Below are positions 54,780 to 62,768 of a stretch of 64,000 nt of DNA, one piece after another. This stretch comes from CBDFHB01 sp965250115 (GTDB taxonomy: Bacteria > Acidobacteriota > Vicinamibacteria > Marinacidobacterales > SMYC01). Position numbers and translations under genes: made by a program. The first letter of the stretch is position 1; every line of letters begins with the position of its first letter. The stretch lies in contig CBDFNJ010000002.1 in assembly GCA_965250115.1 (NCBI GenBank), positions 434,001 to 498,000 on the forward strand, given 5' to 3'. Below the pieces are notes generated by a model. It had not been told where the DNA came from and did not search any database. It worked only from the letters and a program-made list of their open reading frames with translations.

Positions 54780-55837
54780 AGGACCTCCGCACCCGCATCG
54801 AGCCGGTTAGCGCCGAGCACGTCCGAGCCGCCCGCGATCGGCAAGCGAGGCTCACGAAGCCGCCCGGCAGTCTCGGCCGTCTCGAAGACGTCGCGGTCCG
54901 CCTCGCTGGCATCCAGCGCAGGGATCGTCCCACGACCGACGGTCGAAGAATCGTCGTCTTTGCGGCGGACCATGGCGTGAGTGCGGAGGGGGTGAGCCCC
55001 TATCCTTCCGAAGTGACGGGACAGATGGTGCTCAACTTTCTCGCTGGCGGCGCGGCGATCAATGCCTTCGCCGAGTCGGCTGGGGCGGAGGTCGTCGTGG
55101 TGGATGCTGGAGTGGCTCATCTACCCGCGGTCGCATCGACGAGCGTCGAGCTCGTTCGAAGCCCCGTCGCGCGGGGCACGCGCAACCTGGCTCGCGAGCC
55201 GGCGATGTCCGAGGCGGAGCTCCGAGAGGCGCTCGCGTTGGGCGCGGGGCAAGCGCGTCGCGCCGCCCAGGCCGACATGGCCCTCGTCGGTCTCGGCGAG
55301 ATGGGTATCGGCAACACGACCGCGGCGAGCGCGATCACGGCGGTGCTGACGGGTCGCTCCGTGGAGAGCGTGACTGGCCGCGGGACCGGGCTCGACACGG
55401 CCGGGCTCGCGCGCAAGGTCGAGGTCATACGGCGTGCGCTCGCGCTGCACGAGGCGGCCGCGAAGGATCCTCTCCACGTCCTGCGCTCGGTCGGCGGCCT
55501 CGAGATCGCCGCGCTCACTGGCTTTTGCCTCGCAGCAGCGGCGGAGCGCCTCGCGATCCTCGTCGACGGCTTCATCACCACCGCCGCTTTTGCCCTCGCC
55601 TTCGCGATCCAGCCGCTCGTGAAGGACTACGCTTTCGTTTCGCACCTCTCGCCGGAGCCCGGACATCAGGCTCTTCTCGACTACCTCGAAGCCGAGCCCC
55701 TGCTCGATCTGGGTCTTCGACTAGGGGAGGGTACGGGTGCCGCGCTCGCGATGTCGCTCCTCCTGGCCGCGGCCACCGCCCACAACCAGATGGCGACGTT
55801 TGAGAGCGCCGGCGTCTCCGACCGTTCAGCAGAGTGA
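54761..55837 (+). CDS. cobT: Nicotinate-nucleotide--dimethylbenzimidazole phosphoribosyltransferase
   Basis: About 358 residues. TTG 54761 is the first usable start, 19 bases inside pduO. Motifs are RLTKPPGSLGRLEDVAVRLA, IVVFAADHGVSAEGVSPYPS, GGAAINAFAESAGAEVVVVD, GEMGIGNTTAASAITAVLTG, and C-terminal LRLGEGTGAALAMSLLLAA. It makes alpha-ribazole 5'-phosphate, the lower ligand for cobalamin. Overlaps cobS by four bases. Confidence 0.92.
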   Translation: MVSSLVEDLRTRIEPVSAEHVRAARDRQARLTKPPGSLGRLEDVAVRLAGIQRRDRPTTDGRRIVVFAADHGVSAEGVSPYPSEVTGQMVLNFLAGGAAINAFAESAGAEVVVVDAGVAHLPAVASTSVELVRSPVARGTRNLAREPAMSEAELREALALGAGQARRAAQADMALVGLGEMGIGNTTAASAITAVLTGRSVESVTGRGTGLDTAGLARKVEVIRRALALHEAAAKDPLHVLRSVGGLEIAALTGFCLAAAAERLAILVDGFITTAAFALAFAIQPLVKDYAFVSHLSPEPGHQALLDYLEAEPLLDLGLRLGEGTGAALAMSLLLAAATAHNQMATFESAGVSDRSAE

Positions 55838-56574
55838 GTCGAATCCTGGCCGCGGTCGCATTTCTGACGAGAGTGCCCCTGCGCCGTCCGTTCGAAGGGG
55901 CAGACGTCGGCCGCGCGACGCTCGTCTTTCCGCTCGTCGGCGCCGCCATCGGCGCTTTGCTTTACGGCGCGTCGGTGCTCGTCGCCTCTCGTCTCCCCAC
56001 GCTCTTGGCAGCCACGATTCTGGTCGCGCTCTCCGCTTGGGTGACGCGGGCGCTTCACCTCGACGGCCTTGGCGACCTCGTCGATGGTCTCGGAGGCGGA
56101 GGCTCTCGAGATGATGCCCTCCGGATCATGCGAGACTCGCGCATCGGAGCTTTCGGTGCCGTGGCACTCGTGCTGTTGATTCTGATCAAGGTGGCCGCAC
56201 TAGACGCGATCCTGTCTCGGGACGTGTCCTTGCCGACGCTCGTGCTCACGCCCGCGCTCGCTCGTTGGGCGAGCGTGCCCATGAGCTACTGGCTTCCCTA
56301 TGCCCGGGCCGAAGGCGGCCTAGGAAGCGCTCTCGCCGATCACGTGGGTTTTACGGAGCTGCTCGGTGCGACACTGATTTCTCTCGCGCTAGTGGCCGTG
56401 CTCGCGCCACGGCTCGGGGGGGCGCTATGCGCGGCAGTCCTCGTGACGAGTCTCGTTATGGGAGCGATCGTGATGCGTCGCCTCGGCGGGGTCACGGGCG
56501 ACGTGCTCGGAGCGAACGTCGAGCTCTCGGAGGCTGCAGCCTTCGTCGTCGCGGTTTTGGTGACGACGCCATGA
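55834..56574 (+). CDS. cobS: Adenosylcobinamide-GDP ribazoletransferase (cobalamin synthase)
   Basis: 246 residues from GTG 55834, hydrophobic with about six membrane segments. Conserved FLTRVPLRRPFEGADVGRAT, ALHLDGLGDLVDGLGGGGSR, DALRIMRDSRIGAFGAVALV and LARWASVPMSYWLPYAR. It joins AdoCbi-GDP to alpha-ribazole (phosphate) at the membrane. Confidence 0.92.
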   Translation: MSRILAAVAFLTRVPLRRPFEGADVGRATLVFPLVGAAIGALLYGASVLVASRLPTLLAATILVALSAWVTRALHLDGLGDLVDGLGGGGSRDDALRIMRDSRIGAFGAVALVLLILIKVAALDAILSRDVSLPTLVLTPALARWASVPMSYWLPYARAEGGLGSALADHVGFTELLGATLISLALVAVLAPRLGGALCAAVLVTSLVMGAIVMRRLGGVTGDVLGANVELSEAAAFVVAVLVTTP

Positions 56575-57203
56575 TCGAGACTCTCGCTCGGCCCGAAGGA
56601 GTGAGCATCCGTGTTCTGCTCGTGCGCCACGGGGAGCCTGAGAGCTCGAGTCGAGGACGGTGCTACGGCAAGCTGAACGTGGGTCTGTCCGACGGCGGTC
56701 GTCGGCAGATGACGCGCCTCGCTCGGAGTCTCGAAGGGATGGAGCTCGAGGCCATCTACGCGAGTCCCCGGGAGCGCGCTCTCGAAAGCGCGGACATTGT
56801 CGCTCGGACCTTCGGTCTCGAGCCTCGCGTGGACGGACGCCTGAGCGAGATGGACTTCGGCCGTATCGAAGGCATGCGTTACGACGACGTCGCGAGGGAG
56901 CATCCGGAGCTCTACGAGCGGTGGATGCATCGGCCGACGGACGTGAAGTTCCCCGAGGGCGAGAGCTTCGCCGAGATGCGAGTACGCGTGCTAGCTGCTT
57001 TCACCGAGCTCGGCTCTCGTCATCACGACCGAACGGTCGCCATCGTGTCGCACGGTGGTGTCAACCGGATAGTCCTCGCGGACGCACTCGGTCTTCCCGA
57101 CGACGCGATCTTCCGATTGGGTCAAACCTATGCGGGGTTGAGCGTGGTGGACTATTACGGAGCGGAGTGCGTCGTGCGACTTCTCAACGGTGTCGTTCCA
57201 TGA
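56571..57203 (+). CDS. cobC: Alpha-ribazole phosphatase (histidine phosphatase family)
   Basis: 210 residues from ATG 56571. VLLVRHGEPESSSRGRCYGK contains the catalytic RHGE. AIYASPRERALESADIVA, LSEMDFGRIEGMRYDDV and VAIVSHGGVNRIVLADALG (second catalytic His) follow. Removes phosphate from alpha-ribazole phosphate or cobalamin phosphate. Its place between cobS and cobU supports that over generic phosphoglycerate mutase. Confidence 0.88.
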   Translation: MIETLARPEGVSIRVLLVRHGEPESSSRGRCYGKLNVGLSDGGRRQMTRLARSLEGMELEAIYASPRERALESADIVARTFGLEPRVDGRLSEMDFGRIEGMRYDDVAREHPELYERWMHRPTDVKFPEGESFAEMRVRVLAAFTELGSRHHDRTVAIVSHGGVNRIVLADALGLPDDAIFRLGQTYAGLSVVDYYGAECVVRLLNGVVP

Positions 57204-57727
57204 TGAAGCTCGTTCTCGGAGGCGCCAAGAGTGGCAAGAGCCGCTTCGCACAGTCGCTTTGTCGTGACCGGGAGAACGTCGTCTTCGTGGCGACGGCTTC
57301 CGTGGGAGACGATCCCGAGATGGCGGCCCGGATCGAGAGGCATCGAAGGGAACGGCCGAGCGAGTGGCACACGGTCGAAACACATCTCGACGTCGTTTCC
57401 GCCGTGAAGACGCAGCCGTCCGATGCAACGGTCTTGCTCGACTGCGTCACGGTGTGGCTATCCAACTTGATGTTCGAGCACCGGGAGCTCCTTCGGGAGG
57501 AGCGGGAAAGACGGATCCTGGAAGACGTCTCGTCTTTGATATCCGAGTCGCGAAGGCTAGAGGTCGTCGTGGTGAGCAACGACGTGGGGGGCGGGGTCGT
57601 GCCCGAAACGCGGGTGGGTCGCGAATTTCGAGACCTTCAAGGGCTCGTCAATCAGAAGCTCGCTCGTGATGCGGAACGCTCCTGGCTCGTCGTCGCGGGA
57701 CTACCGATGGAGCTATCGAAGGACTAG
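57200..57727 (+). CDS. cobU: Adenosylcobinamide kinase / guanylyltransferase
   Basis: 175 residues from ATG 57200, overlapping the cobC stop. P-loop LVLGGAKSGKSRFAQSLC; then VFVATASVGDDPEMAARIERH, the catalytic His context RPSEWHTVE, VLLDCVTVWLSNLM, and VVVVSNDVGGGVVPETRVGR. It phosphorylates AdoCbi and makes AdoCbi-GDP for CobS. Its stop overlaps by three bases the convergent tail of the DUF4388 gene. Confidence 0.93.
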   Translation: MMKLVLGGAKSGKSRFAQSLCRDRENVVFVATASVGDDPEMAARIERHRRERPSEWHTVETHLDVVSAVKTQPSDATVLLDCVTVWLSNLMFEHRELLREERERRILEDVSSLISESRRLEVVVVSNDVGGGVVPETRVGREFRDLQGLVNQKLARDAERSWLVVAGLPMELSKD

Positions 57728-57874
57728 CCATCTCCCGAGACGTGATCGAGTCCGTCCGTGTCGAGGTCCATGTCCTCGTTGCGTCGTCGCTTGGGAGGCG
57801 GAGGGATGGGAGGGTCCTGGGGTCCCGGAAACGCTGGCGCGCTCAGAGGATCGTCGGTTACGAACTGCGGTGCC

Positions 57875-59551
57875 TCACCAACGTGGGTGGGGTCGGGGAC
57901 GACAAGAGCTTCCATCCCGGAAGGGGGGGGGCTGGACGGTCTCGAAAGGCGCCGGCTCCGCGGGCAGGACGACCGCCTCGACCATCGGTAGCGCCTCGGC
58001 TTCCACGATGACTTCGTCCGCTTTCACGTTCTCGAAGCTCTCGTCTCCGTAGGTGAGATCGCCGAACGAGGTCATCTCCTCGTCGGCACCTTCGAGTGGC
58101 TCGCTCGGTGTCGGAGCCGGTGGCGACACAGAGGGTAACGTGGTTGGACCGCTCGATGGCGGCGCCTGGTCGAGATCGTTCCCCATGGCGAGCGCTTCGA
58201 ATCCCGACGGAACGAAGTCTGCGTAGGAATCTTCTACGTTCAACTGCGTCGAGGCGGGTGACGGCGCCGCTACCGGAGCTTTGGGTGCGCTTGAAGGCTT
58301 CGGTGCGGGTGTCGGGACGGAGTCCTCTCCATCCAGGATCGCTTCCAACATGTCGCTCGTCGTCGGTTCGGGCTTTGGCGCTGGATCGGCGACCGACTCC
58401 GGTGGCTCGAAGGAGGGATGGCTCATGTAGAGCTGGGTGTTTGCGAGGTTCTCCGGGATCGGTCTCGGCGCCTGGGCTCGCGGCGTCGGCGTCGGTGCCG
58501 GCGGTGGCTCCGGCGTCCGCGGCTCCGAAAACGCCGGCGGCTCCAGCGCGACCTGAGTTTGAGCGAGGTTCTCGGGGATCGGCCTGGGCGGTGCCTGCGC
58601 TTCGGGTTGCCCAGGAGCCTCAACGGTTGGCTGTGTTTGAACGAGATCCTGCGGAACCGCCTTGGGTGCGGGCTCCTCGGTTTTCGCACGTGTAGGAGTC
58701 TCGATGTCCATCGCGACTTGCGTTTGGGCGAGGGCCGGATCCGGCACCGCGGGTTTCGGGATTTCTGGCTCCGTTGCAGCCGTCGCGATCGGTTCGGGGA
58801 CGGGCTCCGTTGCTTCGAGCTCGGCAAGCTCGATCCAACCGAGGCAGCGAAACGCCCAGAGGTATCGGCAGGCCTCGAAGTCGGGTAGCGTCGCGTGCTT
58901 GCAGATGTGCTTGATGGAAACGGGCTCCTCCAGCATCTCGAGGAGCTCCATCACACTCCCTTCGATCTGGATCGTGTCGGACTCGGTTCGGCCCGCCTCG
59001 ACGAGTTGATACACCGACTCGAGGCTGCCGATGCCTTTGGAGACCCGGCGCCAGCTCTCGACGTTTTGGACTCCGTCAACGATGAGCTGCGCCACGGGCA
59101 TATCCAGAGTGATCGTCTCTTTGCGCGAAGGCTCCTCTTCCTTGAAGCGATACCAGGTCTCGGTTCGGCGGAACAGGCCCAGGATCACGGCGCGCACTTG
59201 CTCGACGACCGCGGGCACGAGCTCCTTCGGGTCGAGCGCGCCCTCTTCGACGAGCAAGGCCCCGAGCCGCTTCCCAGGCTCGACGAGCTTGAACACTCGT
59301 GTGTAGTCCATCAGAGAGATCTGCCCCGTACGCAGCAGGAATTGCCCGAGACCGTCGTCGGCAGACGAGGATTCCGCAAAAATGATGCGACCATCCTTGA
59401 TGAAGACGGTCTTGTCACCCTTGGGATTCGAGAAGTGCAGGCGTCCCGTCTTGCCGGCGCGACTAATCGCCAGCAGGAGATCGGGCAGATCGTGCTCGTC
59501 GTTCCAGCAGTTCAAAACCCCTTCGAAGGGGATCTGCTCGCTTGGGGGCAT
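57875..59551 (-). CDS. DUF4388 protein with Pro-rich TQ-repeat tail, frameshifted at a C9 tract
   Basis: 558 residues as read. Residues about 8-110 form a DUF4388 domain (LPDLLLAISRAGKTGRLHFS, KTVFIKDGRIIFAESS, LGQFLLRTGQISL, GALLVEEGALDPKEL). A helical part to about residue 250 follows. The rest is Pro/Ala/Glu-rich and repeats a motif around TQ: PALAQTQVAM, QDLVQTQPTV, ENLAQTQVAL, ENLANTQLYM, SPASTQLNVED. At the C9 run (57923-57931) a one-base shift would continue to 57724 (PDPTHVGEAPQFVTDDPLSA...). DUF4388 proteins are often linked to signalling and motility; the role here is unknown. Confidence 0.75.
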   Translation of the reverse strand: MPPSEQIPFEGVLNCWNDEHDLPDLLLAISRAGKTGRLHFSNPKGDKTVFIKDGRIIFAESSSADDGLGQFLLRTGQISLMDYTRVFKLVEPGKRLGALLVEEGALDPKELVPAVVEQVRAVILGLFRRTETWYRFKEEEPSRKETITLDMPVAQLIVDGVQNVESWRRVSKGIGSLESVYQLVEAGRTESDTIQIEGSVMELLEMLEEPVSIKHICKHATLPDFEACRYLWAFRCLGWIELAELEATEPVPEPIATAATEPEIPKPAVPDPALAQTQVAMDIETPTRAKTEEPAPKAVPQDLVQTQPTVEAPGQPEAQAPPRPIPENLAQTQVALEPPAFSEPRTPEPPPAPTPTPRAQAPRPIPENLANTQLYMSHPSFEPPESVADPAPKPEPTTSDMLEAILDGEDSVPTPAPKPSSAPKAPVAAPSPASTQLNVEDSYADFVPSGFEALAMGNDLDQAPPSSGPTTLPSVSPPAPTPSEPLEGADEEMTSFGDLTYGDESFENVKADEVIVEAEALPMVEAVVLPAEPAPFETVQPPPFRDGSSCRPRPHPRW

Positions 59552-59647
59552 GGATCTCCTTGCTGTTGAACTGGGCTTTCAGTTGGGGCGGCACAAAATT
59601 ATTATACGGTACCGATCGAAGGGTTGAAAGCGCGGCCGCGCGTCCGA

Positions 59648-61270
59648 TCAGGAGACGCCGAGGAGGACGTCTAGATTCAAGGGGATACGGAGTGTGAAGG
59701 TCGTGCCCTTTCCCACCGTGCTCGTGACGTCGATTTTTCCGCGGTGGTCCTGGATGAACTGGTAGCAGATCGAAAGCCCGAGCCCGGTGCCCACGCCGAC
59801 GCCCTTGGTGGTGAATCCAGGGTCGAAGATCTTCTTCAGGTTCTCTTCCCCGATCCCGACGCCGTCGTCGGTGACGCGGACGAAGGCCATGCCGTCTTCG
59901 ACGCCGGTGCGGATGGTGATGGTGCCTTTCTCTTTGATGGCCTGGCGGGCGTTGTTCATCAAGTTCAAGAAGACCTGATTCAACCGGCTCGGGTAGACGG
60001 AGATGGGGGGGACCTGGCCGAATTCCTTGGCAACCTCGATGTGGTGTTTGATCTCGTGGTGGACGAGCGTGAGGCTGTCCTCCAGGCCCTCGTGGATGTC
60101 GACTTTCTTGAGCTCCGCTTCGTCGAGGCGGGCGAAGCTTCTGAGTCGTCGCACGATCTCCCCGACGCGCGACGAGGCTGTTTGGATGACCTTGTTCGAG
60201 CTATCGATGACCTCGAAGAGGCTATTGAGCTTCGCATCGGCCTCGAAGGCTTCGGCATCCTTGGCCTTCAGATGCGCTTTCATCTTCTCGACGCCGCGCG
60301 ACAGCGTGTCGTGCATGCTGGTCATGGCACCGACGGGGGTGTTGATCTCGTGAGCGATTCCCGCGACGAGACTGCCGAGCGACGCCATTTTTTCGGACTG
60401 CACGAGCTGGGCTTGAGCTTGTCTAAGTTCCTGGTTCATGTCCGCGAGCTCGGTCAATGCTTTCTTGATAGCGGTCATGTCGCGGCCCATGGTGCCGAAG
60501 AGCTCGAGCTCCCCTCGTTCGTTGTGGATGGGAAAGACGCTGATGTCGATCGGAATTCGCTCGCCATCCTTGGTGATGCCGTAGGCTTCGCCGCGGTAGC
60601 TCCCGTCGGTCGCTATGGCCTGTTTGATTTGATCGGCTTTGTCAGCGCCCAGGAAATCGAAAGCCGATTTGCCCACCACCTCTTCGTCGGTGAAGCCGGT
60701 TCTCCTCCGATGCGCGGGGTTGCGCTCGATGATGTGGCCGTTTTGATCTATGACGACGATGACGTCGATGGAGTGGATGAAGACTTCACGGTAGATGCGA
60801 AGTTTTTCCTCGATCTGTTTTCGACGCGTGATGTCGAGGAAGCCTCCGAGAACGACTTTCTCGCCCCCGATCTCCGACACCGCGACGGAGAACATCGTCC
60901 AGATCTTCGCGTCATCGGCGCGCTTGATGCGAACTTCGAGGTCCTTGACGAACCCCTCCTTCTCGAGGCGCTCCACGACTTGGCGGCGGTCGTCGGGATC
61001 CGCGTAGAAATCGACGGTCGAGCGGCCCTTGATCTCGGCGGTGGAGAGACCCACCAGATCGGCCAAGTGTCGATTGGCGTAGAGGACCTCTCCGTCGCTC
61101 AAGCGGCTGATGATGTAGGGTACGGGGGCCGTCTCGACGAGACGGGTCAGTTGCTCTTCCGCTTCGCGCTGCCAGCGATGCAGGCGAGCGAACTCCATCG
61201 CTTGATGGATCGTGATCTCCATCTCTTCCAGACTGACCGGCTTGATCACGAAGCGCTGCGCTCCCTGCAC
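59648..61270 (-). CDS. PAS-PAS sensor histidine kinase, N-terminus continuing into a receiver domain
   Basis: The frame begins in the last strand of a receiver domain (RFVIKPVSLEEMEITI). Two PAS domains (ETAPVPYIISRLSDGEVLYA; HSIDVIVVIDQNGHIIERNP) and a coiled coil follow. The HisKA box is SLVAGIAHEINTPVGAM with phosphoacceptor His. The HATPase_c has LNQVFLNLMNNARQAIKEKG, VRVTDDGVGIGEENLKKIFD and GVGTGLGLSICYQFI. Soluble, no membrane segment. The receiver lies upstream in another frame, so the intact protein would be receiver-PAS-PAS-kinase. Confidence 0.87.
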   Translation of the reverse strand: MQGAQRFVIKPVSLEEMEITIHQAMEFARLHRWQREAEEQLTRLVETAPVPYIISRLSDGEVLYANRHLADLVGLSTAEIKGRSTVDFYADPDDRRQVVERLEKEGFVKDLEVRIKRADDAKIWTMFSVAVSEIGGEKVVLGGFLDITRRKQIEEKLRIYREVFIHSIDVIVVIDQNGHIIERNPAHRRRTGFTDEEVVGKSAFDFLGADKADQIKQAIATDGSYRGEAYGITKDGERIPIDISVFPIHNERGELELFGTMGRDMTAIKKALTELADMNQELRQAQAQLVQSEKMASLGSLVAGIAHEINTPVGAMTSMHDTLSRGVEKMKAHLKAKDAEAFEADAKLNSLFEVIDSSNKVIQTASSRVGEIVRRLRSFARLDEAELKKVDIHEGLEDSLTLVHHEIKHHIEVAKEFGQVPPISVYPSRLNQVFLNLMNNARQAIKEKGTITIRTGVEDGMAFVRVTDDGVGIGEENLKKIFDPGFTTKGVGVGTGLGLSICYQFIQDHRGKIDVTSTVGKGTTFTLRIPLNLDVLLGVS

Positions 61271-61551
61271 GATGGCTTCGACGGCGAGAGGGATGGAGGG
61301 GTGGGCGTCAGGAGCACGAAGGGAAGATCTGGATCGATCGCCTGGACCCCGCTCAAGACCTCGAGCCCGTTCATGTCCGGCATGTTGAGGTCGCAGAGCA
61401 CGATGTCAGGCCGCTCGGAACGGATCTCGGCGAGCCCCGCCTCGCCGGAAGGGGAGGAGCGGACCGAAAAGCCCCGCTCCGCGAGGTTGGCTGCCAGCGC
61501 TACGCGCTGCTCCTCGTCGTCCTCGATGTAGAGAACGTGGATCTCCGCCAT
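61246..61551 (-). CDS. Response-regulator receiver domain, cut off by a frameshift
   Basis: From ATG 61551: HVLYIEDDEEQRVALAANLA (acidic pair), PDIVLCDLNMPDMNGLEVLS (phosphoacceptor Asp), LPFVLLT (conserved Thr). After that the frame reads PTPPSLSPSKPSC, which is not receiver-like. One base later, the overlapping frame gives AHPSIPLAVEAIVQGAQRFV and IKPVSLEE, with the conserved K-P. So a one-base deletion near 61303-61312 splits a single gene with the kinase. Confidence 0.82.
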   Translation of the reverse strand: MAEIHVLYIEDDEEQRVALAANLAERGFSVRSSPSGEAGLAEIRSERPDIVLCDLNMPDMNGLEVLSGVQAIDPDLPFVLLTPTPPSLSPSKPSCRERSAS

Positions 61552-61614
61552 CAACTCAGAGGTTAGCAGACCCCGATACGATCGAGAAACGGCCTCCCAT
61601 CTGGATGAGAGGGG

Positions 61615-62622
61615 CTACAACCCTTTCGAGGCGATCAGATGGATGAGATCCTTGACCCGGCAGGAGAAGCCCCACTCGTTGTCGTACCAGGAGAGCACTT
61701 TCACGGCGTTTCCGCCTACGACCTTCGTGAAGGGCCCGTCGACGATCGACGAGTTGGGGTTTCCGCGGAAGTCGGAGGAGACGAGCTCCTCGTTCGAAAA
61801 AGCGAGAATGCCCTCGAGCTCGCCCTTCGCGGCGTTCTCGAGGGCAGCGTTGACGTCGTCGGCGCTCGCGTCTTTCTCGAGCACCGCTGTCAAGTCCGTG
61901 AGCGAGACGTTCGGTGTGGGCACACGAACGGAGATTCCGTCGAGACGGCCTTCGAGCTCGGGGAGGACGCGGGCCACGGCGACGGCGGCGCCCGTCGTCG
62001 TAGGGATCATCGAGAGAGCTGCCGCGCGCGCGCGACGGAGGTCCTTGTGCGGCAAGTCGAGGAGCTTCTGATCGTTGGTGTAGGAGTGGATCGTCGTCAT
62101 CAGGCCTTTCGCGATCCCGAACTCATCATGGAGTACTTTGGCGAGGGGCGCGAGGCAGTTGGTCGTGCAGGAGGCGTTCGAAAGGACATGGTGCTTCGAG
62201 GCGTCGTAGACAGTGTGGTTCACGCCCATGACGATCGTCAGGTCCTCGCCCTTGGCGGGGGCGGAGATGATGACTTTCTTCGCACCGGCGTCGAGGTGCT
62301 TCGAGGCATCCTCGCGCTTCGTGAAGAGCCCCGTCGATTCAACCACGATGTCGACCCCCAGGTCCTTCCAGGGCAAACTCGCGGGATCGCGCTGCTTGAG
62401 AACTTTGAAGCTCTCGGTGCCGGCGGTGATGCTATCGCCCTCCGCGCGGACGTCCACGTCGAGGTTCCCGAGCACGGAGTCGTATTTCAGCAGATGAGCC
62501 AGCGTTGCTGCGTCGGTGATGTCGTTCGCGGCTACGATATCGATCTCGGCATCGCCGAGAGCCGCCCGAAAAATATTCCGCCCGATGCGGCCGAAACCAT
62601 TGATCCCAACCTTGATTGCCAT
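61615..62622 (-). CDS. gapA: Glyceraldehyde-3-phosphate dehydrogenase
   Basis: 335 residues from ATG 62622. MAIKVGINGFGRIGRNIFRA is the NAD-binding start; NASCTTNCLAPLAKVLHDEF has the catalytic Cys; TTIHSYTNDQKLLDLPHKDL, RVPTPNVSLTDLTAVL and SWYDNEWGFSCRVKDLI are standard. It is separate from pgk-tpiA by 13 kb, unlike the common gap-pgk-tpi cluster. Divergent from waaA. Confidence 0.96.
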   Translation of the reverse strand: MAIKVGINGFGRIGRNIFRAALGDAEIDIVAANDITDAATLAHLLKYDSVLGNLDVDVRAEGDSITAGTESFKVLKQRDPASLPWKDLGVDIVVESTGLFTKREDASKHLDAGAKKVIISAPAKGEDLTIVMGVNHTVYDASKHHVLSNASCTTNCLAPLAKVLHDEFGIAKGLMTTIHSYTNDQKLLDLPHKDLRRARAAALSMIPTTTGAAVAVARVLPELEGRLDGISVRVPTPNVSLTDLTAVLEKDASADDVNAALENAAKGELEGILAFSNEELVSSDFRGNPNSSIVDGPFTKVVGGNAVKVLSWYDNEWGFSCRVKDLIHLIASKGL

Positions 62623-62768
62623 GTCTGTAAGCTCCTCGAATCTCGAAAGTGCGGTGGTGCGCGATGGATGGCGTTCGAGAGTATATGGCGCAGCCCAAAG
62701 GAGGGTCAAGTTTGCCATAAACGCCTTGTTTTCAGTAGATTCTGACTATATAGTCGGCCGCGGCCCCG

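Noticed and set aside
59744..61531. A 595-codon plus-strand frame opposite the histidine kinase
   Set aside because: It is the shadow of HisKA/HATPase coding sequence. Its composition (runs of Asp/Val/Gly) is that of antisense DNA.
61639..62745. A 368-codon plus-strand frame opposite gapA
   Set aside because: Exact complement of an unambiguous GAPDH gene.
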